A DNA stretch of 64,000 nt from Erwinia piriflorinigrans CFBP 5888 (GCF_001050515.1 NZ_CAHS01000011.1:1-64000), one strand, 5' to 3'. Shown: positions 21,395-31,653, counted from the stretch's first letter. Notes: generated by a model not told the origin, from the sequence alone. A program made the numbers and translations.

Positions 21395-22580
21395 GGCAAA
21401 ACCCCTGCTGTCAAAAGGGATGATGGCGGTGATCACCGCACAGTTCCTTTCGGCATTCGGCGACAACGCGCTGCTGTTTGCGACGCTGGCGGTGCTGAAG
21501 CAGCTGGCCTGGCCCGACTGGAGCCAGCCCGTGTTACAGATGGTGTTTGTCGCCACTTATATCATCCTGGCCCCGTTTGTGGGTCAGCTGGCAGACAGCT
21601 TTGCCAAAGGGCGGGTGATGATGTTTGCCAACTCGCTCAAACTGCTGGGAGCGCTGACCATCTGTGTAGGCTTCGATCCTTTCCTCGGTTATAGCCTGGT
21701 GGGGATTGGCGCAGCGGCTTATTCCCCGGCGAAGTACGGTATTCTCGGTGAGCTCACCGCTGGCGATACGCTGGTGAAAGCCAACGGCCTAATGGAGTCA
21801 TCGACGATTGCGGCTATTCTGCTAGGTTCCGTCGCCGGGGGATTTCTCGCCGACTGGAATCTGACCGGCGCGCTGGTGACCTGCGTCACGGTGTACGGGC
21901 TGGCGGTGGCGGCTAACCTGCTGATCCCAATGCTTGCCGTGGCACGCGGTGGCCGCTCCTGGCACCCTAAACAGGTCTCTGCCAGCTTCTTCCTGGCCTG
22001 TGCCGTGTTGTGGCGTGACGGGCAAACGCGTTTTTCGCTGGTAGGAACCAGCATGTTTTGGGGAGCCGGTGTCACGCTGCGTTTTCTGCTGGTGCTGTGG
22101 GTTCCGGTGGCGTTAGGGATCGCTGATAACAAAACGCCAACGTTGCTCAATGCCATGGTGGCGATTGGCATCGTGTTCGGCGCAGTGGCCGCCGCGAAGC
22201 TGGTGACGTTGAAAACCGTGGCGCGCTGTATGCCCGCCGGGGTGCTGATTGGCGTGGCAGTGCTGGTTTTCTCCCTGCAACACAATGCGATAAATGCTTA
22301 TTTGCTGCTGATTTTAATCGGCATGCTCGGCGGTTTTTTTGTGGTGCCGCTAAATGCATTATTGCAAATGCGCGGCAAAGAGAGCGTCGGGGCTGGCAAC
22401 GCGATTGCGGTACAGAATCTCGGTGAAAATACCGCGATGCTGCTGATGCTGGGGCTTTACTCGCTGGCAATCAAATTTGGCGCATCGCCTGTGGCCACCG
22501 GCGCAGGTTTCGGTGCGCTGTTTGCGCTGGCGATTGCTTTACTATGGGGCTGGCAATGGCTTCAACATCGTCAGAAATGA
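21375..22580 (+). CDS. lplT: LplT, lysophospholipid transporter
   Basis: Major-facilitator protein that moves lysophospholipids to the inner leaflet for Aas. Start GTG 21375 is chosen because AGGAGG lies six bases upstream inside aas and because the N-terminus then matches the family ([23 protein letters not shown]). About 12 membrane segments are visible; conserved parts include [13 protein letters not shown] and [14 protein letters not shown]. The length is 401 residues (E. coli about 397). A longer in-frame start at 21246 exists but would add unrelated residues. Confidence 0.94.
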   Translation: MTHPQIEAKPLLSKGMMAVITAQFLSAFGDNALLFATLAVLKQLAWPDWSQPVLQMVFVATYIILAPFVGQLADSFAKGRVMMFANSLKLLGALTICVGFDPFLGYSLVGIGAAAYSPAKYGILGELTAGDTLVKANGLMESSTIAAILLGSVAGGFLADWNLTGALVTCVTVYGLAVAANLLIPMLAVARGGRSWHPKQVSASFFLACAVLWRDGQTRFSLVGTSMFWGAGVTLRFLLVLWVPVALGIADNKTPTLLNAMVAIGIVFGAVAAAKLVTLKTVARCMPAGVLIGVAVLVFSLQHNAINAYLLLILIGMLGGFFVVPLNALLQMRGKESVGAGNAIAVQNLGENTAMLLMLGLYSLAIKFGASPVATGAGFGALFALAIALLWGWQWLQHRQK

Positions 22581-22592
22581 ACCCGTGTGACC

Positions 22593-22616
22593 AACCGGGC
22601 CGTTGATGGCCCGGTT
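22593..22616 (+). terminator. Hairpin after lplT
   Basis: AACCGGGCC at 22593-22601 and GGCCCGGTT at 22608-22616 form a perfect 9-base stem between the convergent genes lplT and tas. No clear T run follows. Confidence 0.5.
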
Positions 22617-22652
22617 GCTGCTGCGTTATCACCTGTTACGGCGGTCAAATCA

Positions 22653-23693
22653 TCAAGGAGCCGGATAGGTATATCGGCGGTGGATCGCTTCCAGCCCGGC
22701 AACAACCTCTTCATTGAGCGTGACATCGTAGCTGTCGATATTGATTTTTAGCTGTTCCAGCGAGGTCGCGCCCAGCAGGGTGCTGGCGACAAACGGCTGT
22801 TGGCGCACAAAAGCCAGCGCCATTTGCGATGGGTCCAGCCCGTGCTGACGAGCAAGGTCCACATACTCAGCTATCGCCCGCCCGGACTGCTCACCGCTGT
22901 AGCGGGTAAAGCGGCTGAACAGGGTATTACGTGCTCCGGCCGGTTGAGCGCCGTTGAGGTATTTACCGCTTAGCGTGCCGAATGCCAGGCTGGAATAGGC
23001 CAGCAGCTCGACGCCTTCATGATGGCTAATCTCTGCCAGGCCCACTTCAAAGCTGCGGTTCAGCAGGCTGTAGGGGTTCTGAATGCTGACGATACGCGGC
23101 AGCTCATGTTTCTCCGCCAGTTGCAGATAGCGCATTACCCCCCATGGCGTTTCGTTCGACACGCCGATATAACGTATTTTGCCAGCACGTACCTGTTCGC
23201 TCAGCGCTTCCAGAGTCTCCAGTAGCGTCACCGTGGCGGCCTCTTCGCTGTACTGATAGTTCAGTTTGCCGAAGAAGTTAGTCTGACGCTGTGGCCAGTG
23301 CAGCTGGTAGAGATCAAGATAGTCGGTGTTCAGACGTTTCAGGCTGGCTTCCAGTGCAGCGCGAATATTTTTGCGATCGAGAGCCTGGTTAGGACGAATC
23401 GAGGCGTCTGTACCGCGTACCGGCCCGGCAACTTTTGAGGCCAGCACGACCTTATCGCGGTTACCCCGGCTTGTAAGCCAGCTGCCAATGTACTGCTCGG
23501 TCAGACCCTGTGTTTCCGGGCGTGGTGGCACCGGGTACATTTCAGCAGTATCAATCAGGTTGATACCGCGACTCACAGCCAGGTCAAGCTGTGCATGGGC
23601 ATCAGCTTCACTGTTTTGTTCACCAAACGTCATGGTACCCAGCCCCAAAGAACTGACTTCCAGGGTACTGTGGGGAATACGGTGATAATGCAT
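22653..23693 (-). CDS. tas: Tas, aldo-keto reductase family protein
   Basis: NADP(H)-dependent aldo-keto reductase of the Tas group. Visible marks are GLGTMTFGEQNSEADAH, the catalytic region D-x-AEMYP with the Tyr, SKVAGP for the Lys, LYQLHWPQR for the His, and GVSNETPWG. The start at 23691-23693 gives 346 residues, equal to E. coli Tas, and has AGGAAG upstream; a longer frame begins 13 codons earlier. E. coli Tas suppresses a tyrosine auxotrophy under starvation, but its natural substrate is not established. Confidence 0.94.
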   Translation of the reverse strand: MHYHRIPHSTLEVSSLGLGTMTFGEQNSEADAHAQLDLAVSRGINLIDTAEMYPVPPRPETQGLTEQYIGSWLTSRGNRDKVVLASKVAGPVRGTDASIRPNQALDRKNIRAALEASLKRLNTDYLDLYQLHWPQRQTNFFGKLNYQYSEEAATVTLLETLEALSEQVRAGKIRYIGVSNETPWGVMRYLQLAEKHELPRIVSIQNPYSLLNRSFEVGLAEISHHEGVELLAYSSLAFGTLSGKYLNGAQPAGARNTLFSRFTRYSGEQSGRAIAEYVDLARQHGLDPSQMALAFVRQQPFVASTLLGATSLEQLKINIDSYDVTLNEEVVAGLEAIHRRYTYPAP

Positions 23694-23854
23694 CGCGGGC
23701 TTCCTTTTTTCATTAGGCAAGGTCAGGGACATAAGCTACGTCCGCAACAAGAGGAGACTACCAGAAATTGACGGGTCACGCTGCCAACACCCCGGAGGCG
23801 GATTTAACCACGCTAAGTGGGGAAAGAAGCGATTGAGCGGGAAGGTCGGTAACA

Positions 23855-23884
23855 GCCACCTGCCATCTTGCGGCACCAGGTGGC
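23855..23884 (-). terminator. Hairpin between ygdR and tas
   Basis: GCCACCTG at 23855-23862 pairs with CAGGTGGC at 23877-23884, just beyond the ygdR stop. No T run is seen on the minus strand. Confidence 0.4.
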
Positions 23885-23894
23885 AAGAAGCAGA

Positions 23895-24110
23895 TTAACG
23901 TTCAACCATGGAAGAAACTTCATCACCGTTAATTTGTCGTTCATGACCAGATTCATCAGTATATTTCACCAGCCCGGTCTCTTTGTCAATCTGAGGCTTT
24001 CCCGTGGCCATGATCATTTTACCGTCTTTGGTTGCCATCACATAATCACTACTACAACCGCTAATCATCATTGCCAGGCCCAGCATCGCTGCGCTAAAAA
24101 TCCACTTCAT
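23895..24110 (-). CDS. ygdR: YgdR, small YgdI/YgdR-family lipoprotein
   Basis: A 71-residue lipoprotein: signal peptide with lipobox MISGC, then a single small beta-rich domain starting SSDYVMATKDG and ending near INGDEVSSMVER. The start at 24108-24110 has AGGAGAT in front; five more codons exist upstream without a better site. It matches E. coli YgdR in length and position (between tas and ygdQ). Its function is unknown. A paralogue, ygdI, lies at 53365. Confidence 0.93.
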   Translation of the reverse strand: MKWIFSAAMLGLAMMISGCSSDYVMATKDGKMIMATGKPQIDKETGLVKYTDESGHERQINGDEVSSMVER

Positions 24111-24241
24111 ACTTATCTCCTGCATTTTTAATCACTCGATATAAGTGTACTAATAAACGCTTTTTCATGTTGAGTTAACAGCATGATTCCGAAAAATAAG
24201 CTACGCAGAACCCGTTATTGATAAAACTTTCGAAACTATCT

Positions 24242-24272
24242 GCGTTACCCTGGCGGTAAGCCAGAGTAACGC
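24242..24272 (-). terminator. Hairpin downstream of ygdQ
   Basis: GCGTTACCCTGGC at 24242-24254 pairs with GCCAGAGTAACGC at 24260-24272, a 13-base stem with one mismatch. It stands just past the ygdQ stop, in front of ygdR. Confidence 0.5.
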
Positions 24273-24279
24273 AATGACA

Positions 24280-24990
24280 TCATTTCAGTTTGTTTTTATT
24301 CCGTAACAGGTTCAGGCTTTCCACCGCCATGGAAAAGAACATAGCAAAATAGATGTAACCTTTCGGGATATGGATGCGGAAACTCTCGAGGATTAAAGTG
24401 AAGCCAACGAGGATAAGAAACGCCAGGGCCAGCATTTTGACCGACGGATGGCGATCGACAAAATCACCAATAGCCCGTGCAGCAAACATCATCACCATTA
24501 CCGCAATGACCACGGCTGCCATCATAATAATCAGGTGATCGGACAGGCCTACCGCCGTAATAACAGAGTCCAGGCTGAAGATAATATCCAACAGCATGAT
24601 CTGAACGATAGCGCCGACAAAGGAGTGCACGTTGGTTTTGTGCTCGCTGGCACCACCCTCTATGCTTTCATGGATCTCCATGCCTGATTTCCACAGCAGG
24701 AATAATCCACCACCCAGCAGTATCAGATCGCGCATTGAGAAGTCGTGATCCATCAAGGTAAACAGCGGATCGGTCAGGCGGATAACCCAGGCTATCGAAG
24801 CCAGCAGGCCCAGGCGCATCAGCATCGCACCGGCCAGGCCCAGACGGCGGGCGGTATTTTGCTGGTGCTTGGGTAATTTAGCCACCACCAGCGACAGGAA
24901 GATAATATTATCAATACCGAGAACGATTTCGAGGATCGTTAAGGTTCCGAGCGCCAGCCAGGCGTTGGGGTCGGCTATCCATTCAAACAT
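24280..24990 (-). CDS. ygdQ: YgdQ, TerC-family integral membrane protein
   Basis: Inner-membrane protein with about seven segments. TerC motifs are clear: EIVLGIDNIIFLSL and DIIFSLDSVITAVG, each with the buried acidic residue typical of the family. The start at 24988-24990 (MFEWIADPNAW) fits E. coli YgdQ; a longer frame from 25023 adds 11 residues that do not match. TerC proteins are linked to metal, chiefly manganese, efflux at the membrane; the precise role of YgdQ is not known. Confidence 0.92.
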   Translation of the reverse strand: MFEWIADPNAWLALGTLTILEIVLGIDNIIFLSLVVAKLPKHQQNTARRLGLAGAMLMRLGLLASIAWVIRLTDPLFTLMDHDFSMRDLILLGGGLFLLWKSGMEIHESIEGGASEHKTNVHSFVGAIVQIMLLDIIFSLDSVITAVGLSDHLIIMMAAVVIAVMVMMFAARAIGDFVDRHPSVKMLALAFLILVGFTLILESFRIHIPKGYIYFAMFFSMAVESLNLLRNKNKLK

Positions 24991-25105
24991 TCTTTCGTTA
25001 CACCCTAAACTTAAACAAAACATAAACGGCGATTATACGCAGGGATGACTAAAGCATGAAAACTTTGCCACATCTTTTTAATGCGCGGTTTGATGGCGGC
25101 GCTGT

Positions 25106-25792
25106 TTACAACAAAAAATGGCGGGCGAGCAGCGGAGCGGTAAAGGTTTTCTTCAGATAAAAACCACGCGGTAAGGTCATGACGGGTTGTCCGTTACGGC
25201 CAATGGCTTCGGTCAGCGCTTTACTGTTGGCGGCCTTAGGACGTATTTGCAGCACTTCCCCGTGGCGGGCGGTGATCCGATCCACCTGGCCCAATACGAT
25301 CATATCCATCAACTCTTCCCAGTCGTTCTGCAATTGCCGCTCTTCTTCTGCATTCGGGCTCCACAGCAAGGCTGCGCCGACACGACGCTGTTCCAGCGCA
25401 ATGCTGCGCTCACCTTCAACCGGTACCCACAGCACACGAGCCAGCTTATGTCGGACATGGCTGTTAAGCCAGGTGACTCCGCTGTTGCCGGTAAGTGGCG
25501 CAACGCAGACAAAGGTGGTTTCCAGCGGACGGCCTGCGGCATCAACCGGAATCGTTTTCAGCTCGACGCCAATTTCGGCGAAGTCCTGCTCCGGTTTGCT
25601 GCCAGCGCTGGCTCCGAGATAACGTTCCAGCAGCATGCCGACCCAGCCCTTATCTCGTTGCAGATTACGTGGGATTGGTAAGCCGATACGTAATGCCAGC
25701 TCTCCCAGCGTGTAGCCTGCCAGGGCGGTAGCGCGTGCCAGCAGTTCGTCTTCATTTTGCGGTGGGGGAACCCGATCAATGACATCGTTCAT
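25106..25792 (-). CDS. mutH: MutH, mismatch-repair endonuclease
   Basis: Methyl-directed mismatch-repair nuclease that nicks the unmethylated strand at GATC when activated by MutS-MutL. The catalytic triad is visible and has the same numbering as in E. coli: D70, E77 and K79 ([10 protein letters not shown]). The length is 228 residues (E. coli 229). Its presence implies Dam methylation in this organism. Confidence 0.97.
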   Translation of the reverse strand: MNDVIDRVPPPQNEDELLARATALAGYTLGELALRIGLPIPRNLQRDKGWVGMLLERYLGASAGSKPEQDFAEIGVELKTIPVDAAGRPLETTFVCVAPLTGNSGVTWLNSHVRHKLARVLWVPVEGERSIALEQRRVGAALLWSPNAEEERQLQNDWEELMDMIVLGQVDRITARHGEVLQIRPKAANSKALTEAIGRNGQPVMTLPRGFYLKKTFTAPLLARHFLL

Positions 25793-25979
25793 CTATCGCT
25801 TCCGTAATTGTTCAAAATATAGGCGCATCCTGTTTGTTTCACCACTTTCAGCTGTCGCCTTGGGGGTAACGCGAATAATAGCATGATATATCGTGTTTTT
25901 TTATGGTTCCCGCTGCCTGGAAACAGGGACGACGTTTCGGTTTTACCCGGCTTGTCACCGACAATGAACAGGTTCACTG

Positions 25980-26320
25980 GGGTAGTTATCCACAGAAATA
26001 TGGGATAACTCGCAGATTAACCGAATACTGTTTCCATTTACAGCCTTGACGTGGGCATATTTATCAAGTTTTACCCTGATTAAGCCTAACTAATCGACAT
26101 ATTCTGTGGATAACGTGATAAGCGTTCGATCTTTCACCAGTTGTGCTTTCGGCTTTTATGACAGGCGTATGTCAACGGGTGTAAAACCTGTGTTTTGCGA
26201 GGAAGCCTTATGATTTATATAGGCTTAATTTTTTTTTGTAAAATCACTCGCTGTGCGGCAGGTAAAGTTTTCCCCACCTGTTAACAGAGTTCTGCACAAA
26301 GCTATCCACAGAAAACGTGA
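25980..26320. promoter_or_regulatory. DnaA-box cluster at the position of the DARS2 DnaA-reactivating site
   Basis: The 685-base gap between mutH and rppH has no gene. It contains two perfect DnaA boxes (TTATCCACA at 25986-25994 on +, and at 26105-26113 on -) and a third with one mismatch (CTATCCACA at 26302-26310). Looser GTTATCCCA-like matches lie near 26003 and 26373. In E. coli the DARS2 site, which converts ADP-DnaA to ATP-DnaA, lies in the same mutH-rppH (ygdP) gap. The IHF and Fis sites could not be assigned by eye. Confidence 0.65.
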
Positions 26321-26477
26321 ATAAGATCGCCATTTTATCCGCTTTTCTGTTTATAACTTTACTATTTACCCCCAGTTATCCCAGCCCCATCCATAGAGTT
26401 TGCGTAAAAGCAGTGGTTTACCGTCTGTGAGGAGTATGAAACAATCAGAACATCCAGTTTTAGTTTGAGGTAGTCCG

Positions 26478-27005
26478 GTGATCGATGATGATGGCTACCG
26501 CCCGAATGTTGGTATCGTAATCTGTAACAGGCAGGGGCAGGTCTTGTGGGCCAGACGTTTTGGCCAACACTCTTGGCAGTTTCCCCAGGGAGGGATTAAT
26601 CCCGGCGAAACCACCGAGCAGGCGATGTACCGCGAACTTTTCGAGGAAGTCGGCCTGAATCGCAAGGATGTCCGTATCCTTGCCGCTACCCGTAACTGGT
26701 TACGATATAAGTTGCCGAAACGTTTGGTGCGTTGGGACACAAAGCCGGTTTGTATCGGCCAAAAACAGAAATGGTATCTTTTGCAGCTGATGTGCAATGA
26801 CGCGGATATCAATATGCAAACCAGCAGTACGCCAGAATTCGACGGCTGGCGCTGGGTAAGCTACTGGTATCCGGTGCGTCAGGTGGTATCTTTTAAACGT
26901 GATGTCTATCGTCGCGTCATGAAAGAGTTTGCCAGCGTGGTCATGCCCCTGCAGGAGAATACCTTACAGAGAAATACGCCGGGTTATCGACGAAAGAGAG
27001 GTTAA
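26478..27005 (+). CDS. rppH: RppH, RNA pyrophosphohydrolase
   Basis: Nudix hydrolase that removes pyrophosphate from the 5' end of mRNA and so starts RNase E-dependent decay. The Nudix box spans residues 38-60 ([12 protein letters not shown]...REL-EEVGL). The start is GTG at 26478 with a GAGG site upstream. The length is 175 residues, close to E. coli (176). ptsP follows after 12 bases, so the two are probably cotranscribed. Confidence 0.97.
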   Translation: MIDDDGYRPNVGIVICNRQGQVLWARRFGQHSWQFPQGGINPGETTEQAMYRELFEEVGLNRKDVRILAATRNWLRYKLPKRLVRWDTKPVCIGQKQKWYLLQLMCNDADINMQTSSTPEFDGWRWVSYWYPVRQVVSFKRDVYRRVMKEFASVVMPLQENTLQRNTPGYRRKRG

Positions 27006-27017
27006 GCCACGTAGATT

Positions 27018-29264
27018 ATGCTCACACAGCTGCGCGAAATAGTTGAAAAAGTGGCAGCAGCGCCCCGGCTTACCGAGGCGCTGGATATCCTGGTTAATGA
27101 AATTTGTCTGGCAATGCATACCGAAGTCTGCTCGGTTTATCTTGCTGACCACGATCGCCGCTGCTACTACCTGATGGCAACGCGCGGGCTGAAAAAGCCG
27201 CGTGGGCGCACGGTAGCTCTGGCTTTTGATGAAGGTATCGTCGGGTTGGTGGGGCGTCTGGCAGAGCCGATTAACCTTGCTGATGCCCAGAAACACCCCA
27301 GTTTTAAATACGTACCCTCCGTAAAAGAAGAGCGTTTTCGTGCTTTCCTCGGTGTGCCAATTATCAGCCGACGGCAGCTGTTGGGCGTGCTGGTGGTTCA
27401 GCAACGTGAGCACCGGCAGTTTGATGAAAGTGAAGAGTCTTTTCTGGTTACGTTGGCGACCCAGTTGGCGGGCATCCTTTCACAGTCTCAGCTTAATGCG
27501 CTATTTGGTCAGTACCGGCAAACCCGCATCCGTGCGCTGGCAGCCGCTCCCGGCGTGGCTGTCGCCCAGGGATGGGTTGATTCCAGCCAGCCATCCCTGG
27601 AGAACGTTGTTTCTGCTTCGACGCTGGACACGGTGCGTGAACGTGAGCGCCTGGCCCTGGCACTCACTGAAGCCTCTAACGAATTCCGCCGCTACAGTAA
27701 GCGTTTTACCGCCAGCATGCATAAAGAGAGTGCGGCAATCTTCGATCTCTACTCTCACCTTTTAAGCGATGCGCGGCTAAAGCAGGATCTACAGGCCGAG
27801 ATCGACGCCGGATCGGTTGCCGAATGGGCGGTAAAAAAAGTCGTAGAGAAGTTTGCCGCCCAGTTTGCCAGCCTACAGGACAGCTATCTGCGTGAGAGAG
27901 CCGGGGATCTGCGTGTACTGGGCCAGCGTCTGCTATTCCACCTTGATGACACCGTGCAGGGCACCAACACCTGGCCTGAACGTTTTGTGCTGGTGGCCGA
28001 TGAGCTGACCGCCACCACGTTGGCAGAATTGCCACACGACCGCCTCGTGGGCGTTGTGGTGCGCGACGGAGCCGCTAACTCGCACGCGGCTATTATGGTG
28101 CGCGCGATGGGCATTCCGACAGTGATGGGTGCCGATATTCAGCCAGAGTTGATCAATGGGCGCATGCTGATCGTTGATGGCTATCGCGGGGAGCTGCTGG
28201 TCGATCCGGAACCGATGCTGGTACAGGAGTACCAGCAGCTGATCAGCGAAGAAAACGAACTGAGCCAGCTGGCAGAAGATAATGTCTTTTTGTCAGGCGC
28301 GCTGAAAAGCGGTGAGCTGGTAAAAGTGATGCTCAATGCAGGGTTGAGCGCAGAGCACGAGCAGATTCTGGGCAATCGGGTGGACGGCGTCGGCCTGTAC
28401 CGCACGGAAATTCCTTTTATGCTGCAAAGTGGTTTTCCGTCGGAAGAAGAGCAGGTGGCGCAGTATCAGGGCATGCTACAGCTCTTTCTTGATAAGCCGG
28501 TTACGCTGCGTACGCTGGATGTGGGCGCGGACAAGCAGCTGCCCTATATGCCGATCAGTGAGGAAAACCCGTGCCTCGGCTGGCGCGGCATCCGCCTGAC
28601 GCTCGATCAGCCAGAGATCTTCCTGGTTCAGTTACGTGCGATGCTGCGAGCCAATGTTGCCAGCGACAACCTCAACATTTTGCTGCCGATGGTCAGTAGC
28701 CTTGAAGAGATCGACGAAGCCCGCAGGCTGCTTGACCGCGCCGCGCGCGAAGTGGAGGAGATGCTAGGGTACACCATTCCACTCCCCCGCCTCGGCATCA
28801 TGATTGAGGTGCCGTCAATGATCTTCATGATCGACCAGCTTCGGCAGCGGATTGATTTTGTCTCTGTCGGCACCAACGACCTGACCCAGTATCTGCTGGC
28901 GGTGGATCGCAACAATACGCACGTTGCCAACCTGTACGACAGTCTGCATCCGGCAATGCTGCGCGCGCTGAAAGCGATTGCAGACGCCACCCGCCATGCA
29001 GGCCTTGAGCTCTGTCTGTGCGGCGAAATGGCGGGCGATCCGATGTGTGTGGCGCTGCTGGTCGGCTTAGGTTATCACCATCTCAGCATGAACGGCCGCA
29101 ACGTGGCGCGCGTGAAGTATCTGCTGCGTCATATTGACCTGCAAGACGCGCAAAATTTGGCCCAAAGCGGGCTGCAAGCGCAGCTAACCAGTGAAGTGCG
29201 TCATCAGGTGGTCAGCTTTATGGAGCAGCGAGGATTGGGTGGTTTGATCAGAGGAGGGCGCTAA
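27018..29264 (+). CDS. ptsP: PtsP, enzyme I-Ntr of the nitrogen phosphotransferase system
   Basis: Takes phosphate from phosphoenolpyruvate and passes it to NPr (PtsO), in a regulatory chain reaching PtsN. Parts in order: an N-terminal GAF sensor domain (about 1-165), the enzyme I HPr-binding and swivelling domain with the phosphorylated His at residue 356 (N-S-H-A), and a C-terminal PEP-binding barrel (GLYRTEIPFM, LCGEMAGDP). The length is 748 residues, equal to E. coli. Confidence 0.97.
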   Translation: MLTQLREIVEKVAAAPRLTEALDILVNEICLAMHTEVCSVYLADHDRRCYYLMATRGLKKPRGRTVALAFDEGIVGLVGRLAEPINLADAQKHPSFKYVPSVKEERFRAFLGVPIISRRQLLGVLVVQQREHRQFDESEESFLVTLATQLAGILSQSQLNALFGQYRQTRIRALAAAPGVAVAQGWVDSSQPSLENVVSASTLDTVRERERLALALTEASNEFRRYSKRFTASMHKESAAIFDLYSHLLSDARLKQDLQAEIDAGSVAEWAVKKVVEKFAAQFASLQDSYLRERAGDLRVLGQRLLFHLDDTVQGTNTWPERFVLVADELTATTLAELPHDRLVGVVVRDGAANSHAAIMVRAMGIPTVMGADIQPELINGRMLIVDGYRGELLVDPEPMLVQEYQQLISEENELSQLAEDNVFLSGALKSGELVKVMLNAGLSAEHEQILGNRVDGVGLYRTEIPFMLQSGFPSEEEQVAQYQGMLQLFLDKPVTLRTLDVGADKQLPYMPISEENPCLGWRGIRLTLDQPEIFLVQLRAMLRANVASDNLNILLPMVSSLEEIDEARRLLDRAAREVEEMLGYTIPLPRLGIMIEVPSMIFMIDQLRQRIDFVSVGTNDLTQYLLAVDRNNTHVANLYDSLHPAMLRALKAIADATRHAGLELCLCGEMAGDPMCVALLVGLGYHHLSMNGRNVARVKYLLRHIDLQDAQNLAQSGLQAQLTSEVRHQVVSFMEQRGLGGLIRGGR

Positions 29265-29408
29265 AATGCTGCCGGCTGGTGGTGATGCCTTACAAAGTTT
29301 ACAGTTCCCCGGGCCTGAATAATTCCCTTTATGCTATGATCCGCGCCTTCTCAATATAGCCTTTGGCGCATGACCGATCGTCAAGACTGACTTTAATAAT
29401 GGTGAAAG

Positions 29409-30287
29409 ATGAATAACGGCTATCTGGCTTTTCCTCAATTTGATCCGGTGATCTTCTCCCTCGGACCGGTTTCACTGCACTGGTACGGGCTGATGTACCT
29501 GGTAGGCTTTGTCTTCGCCATGTGGCTGGCCGTACGCCGTGCCAATAAGCCAGGCAGCGGATGGAAAAAAGAAGAAGTGGAAAACCTGCTGTATGCGGGT
29601 TTCCTGGGGGTTTTCCTCGGCGGTCGTATTGGCTACGTGCTGTTTTACAACATGCCCCTGTTCCTCGATAACCCGCTATATCTGTTCAAGGTTTGGGATG
29701 GCGGCATGTCATTCCACGGCGGTTTGATTGGCGTGATTGTCGTGATGCTGGTGTTTGCTCACCGTACCAAACGACATTTCTTCCAGGTGGCTGATTTTAT
29801 CGCGCCGCTGATCCCATTTGGCCTCGGCGCGGGTCGCCTCGGCAACTTTATCAACGGTGAACTCTGGGGGCGGGTCGATCCTAACCTGCCGTGGGCGATG
29901 CTCTTCCCCGGCTCACGCAGCGAAGATATCGCGCTGGTGGCAACGCATCCGCAGTGGCAGCCGCTTTTGTCAACCTGGGGCGTCTTGCCGCGCCATCCTT
30001 CGCAACTGTACGAACTGCTCCTCGAAGGTGTGGTGCTGTTTATCATTCTTAACCTGTTTATCCGTAAATCACGTCCGATGGGTGCGGTCTCCGGGTTATT
30101 CCTGATTGGTTACGGCGCGTTCCGCATTATCGTCGAGTTTTTCCGTCAGCCTGACCAGCAGCTTGGCCTGTTCGGCGGAATCAGTATGGGGCAGATCCTG
30201 TCATTACCGATGATTCTGGCAGGAGTAATAATGATGATTTGGGCTTATCGTCGTCGCCCGCAGCGACAAGTTCGTGAGGAAAAATGA
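29409..30287 (+). CDS. lgt: Lgt, prolipoprotein diacylglyceryl transferase
   Basis: Inner-membrane enzyme that transfers diacylglycerol from phosphatidylglycerol to the lipobox Cys of prolipoproteins. Seven membrane segments are visible. The essential residues H103 (SFHGGLIG) and R143 within [14 protein letters not shown] are present. The length is 292 residues (E. coli 291). It overlaps thyA by four bases (ATGA), as in E. coli. It would act on MltA, YgdI, YgdR and the efflux channel encoded in this window. Confidence 0.97.
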   Translation: MNNGYLAFPQFDPVIFSLGPVSLHWYGLMYLVGFVFAMWLAVRRANKPGSGWKKEEVENLLYAGFLGVFLGGRIGYVLFYNMPLFLDNPLYLFKVWDGGMSFHGGLIGVIVVMLVFAHRTKRHFFQVADFIAPLIPFGLGAGRLGNFINGELWGRVDPNLPWAMLFPGSRSEDIALVATHPQWQPLLSTWGVLPRHPSQLYELLLEGVVLFIILNLFIRKSRPMGAVSGLFLIGYGAFRIIVEFFRQPDQQLGLFGGISMGQILSLPMILAGVIMMIWAYRRRPQRQVREEK

Positions 30288-31078
30288 AACAATATCTGGC
30301 GTTAATGCAGCATGTGCTTGAACAGGGCACGCCGAAAGACGATCGCACCGGCACCGGCACGCTGTCCGTTTTTGGTCATCAGATGCGTTTCAATCTGCAA
30401 CAGGGTTTTCCGCTGGTCACCACCAAAAAGTGCCACCTGCGCTCAATTATTCATGAGCTGCTGTGGTTCCTGAACGGGGACACCAATACCGCTTACCTGA
30501 AAGAAAATAAGGTGTCGATTTGGGACGAGTGGGCAGACGAAAATGGCGATCTCGGCCCGGTCTACGGTAAGCAGTGGCGCAGCTGGGGAGCCGCAGACGG
30601 GCAGCAGATTGACCAGCTGAGCAAGGTTATCGAACAGCTAAAAAGCGATCCTGACTCGCGGCGCATTATTGTCTCGGCCTGGAACGTCGGTGAGCTGGAC
30701 CAGATGGCACTGGCTCCGTGCCACGCTTTTTTCCAGTTCTACGTGGCGCAGGGGAAGCTATCCTGCCAGCTTTATCAGCGCTCATGCGATATTTTCCTCG
30801 GTTTGCCGTTCAACATCGCCAGCTATGCCCTGCTGGTGCATATGATCGCGCAGCAGTGCGATCTGGAAGTGGGCGATTTTGTCTGGACCGGCGGTGACAC
30901 TCACCTGTACAGCAACCACCTGGACCAGGCGCGGTTACAGCTACAGCGTGAACCGCGTGCGTTGCCAAAATTGGTGATTAAGCGCAAGCCAGACTCGCTG
31001 TTCGACTATCGTTTCGATGATTTCGAGATTGACGGTTACGACCCGCATCCGGCGATTAAAGCCCCGGTAGCTATCTGA
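30284..31078 (+). CDS. thyA: ThyA, thymidylate synthase
   Basis: Methylates dUMP to dTMP with methylene-tetrahydrofolate. The nucleophile Cys146 lies in [10 protein letters not shown]. The folate and dUMP sites [19 protein letters not shown] and DYRFDDFEI are intact. The length is 264 residues, the standard size. It is translationally coupled to lgt and ends two bases before the stop of the convergent dipeptidase gene. Confidence 0.98.
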   Translation: MKQYLALMQHVLEQGTPKDDRTGTGTLSVFGHQMRFNLQQGFPLVTTKKCHLRSIIHELLWFLNGDTNTAYLKENKVSIWDEWADENGDLGPVYGKQWRSWGAADGQQIDQLSKVIEQLKSDPDSRRIIVSAWNVGELDQMALAPCHAFFQFYVAQGKLSCQLYQRSCDIFLGLPFNIASYALLVHMIAQQCDLEVGDFVWTGGDTHLYSNHLDQARLQLQREPRALPKLVIKRKPDSLFDYRFDDFEIDGYDPHPAIKAPVAI

Positions 31079-31080
31079 CG

Positions 31081-31653
31081 TTAACCCCCCGATGCCGGGG
31101 GGTAGCAGTCAAATTGTTCAGGCAGCAGTGCATAGCTCGCCGCCTGAGGCAGTTCAAAATGCCACCACTCGGTGGCAATGCCACAGAATCCCCCACCAAA
31201 CATGATGCCGTTCAGCAACAGGCGATGACGTTGAGCCTGTGCTGACACGGCAGGATGATACGCATGAGAATGCGGATGCATCTCATCAAACCCGCTTCCC
31301 ATATCAACAATCTTATTTTCAGGGTCTACCAGCGTCACATCCACCGCTGTACCGCGACAATGGTTAGAACCCTGGCCAGGCGGGATGACATAGTCCGGGT
31401 CCGAACAGGACAGCCATAAATTTTGCTGTGCCTGCTGTGGACGATACGCGTCGTAAACCAACAGGGTAAAGCCCGCCAGCTGCGCAATATGCACGCTGCG
31501 CGCCAGCGCTGTGGCGGCATCGGGATGCAGCAGACAGCGGTTTTCACGATAGATAGCCTGCCCGGTGATATTGTCTGCCGTGGCATATTTTAGATCGATC
31601 CTCACCTGCGGCAACACGACGCGGATATCCACCAGCTGTGTAAAAGGCATCAT
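31081..31653 (-). CDS. ddpX: D-Ala-D-Ala dipeptidase (DdpX/VanX family)
   Basis: Zinc dipeptidase that hydrolyses D-alanyl-D-alanine. Family residues are all present: R71, zinc ligands H98 and D105 (SNHCRGTAVD), catalytic E162 and ligand H165 (EWWHFE). The start at 31651-31653 (MMPFTQLVDI) has GGGAG in front and gives 190 residues (E. coli DdpX 193); a longer frame adds 63 unrelated residues. In E. coli ddpX heads a dipeptide transport operon elsewhere. Here it stands alone between thyA and ppdA, so a role in recycling cell-wall dipeptide as a carbon source is plausible. Vancomycin resistance is not implied. Confidence 0.9.
   Translation of the reverse strand: MMPFTQLVDIRVVLPQVRIDLKYATADNITGQAIYRENRCLLHPDAATALARSVHIAQLAGFTLLVYDAYRPQQAQQNLWLSCSDPDYVIPPGQGSNHCRGTAVDVTLVDPENKIVDMGSGFDEMHPHSHAYHPAVSAQAQRHRLLLNGIMFGGGFCGIATEWWHFELPQAASYALLPEQFDCYPPASGG

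Noticed and set aside
25980-26320. DnaA-box cluster as a replication origin
   Set aside because: No DNA-unwinding 13-mers or dnaA/gidA neighbours; the map position corresponds to DARS2, far from oriC.
31084-31101. CCCCCC/GGGGGG hairpin as terminator of thyA
   Set aside because: It lies within the last codons of the dipeptidase gene and has no T run, so the call is not supported.
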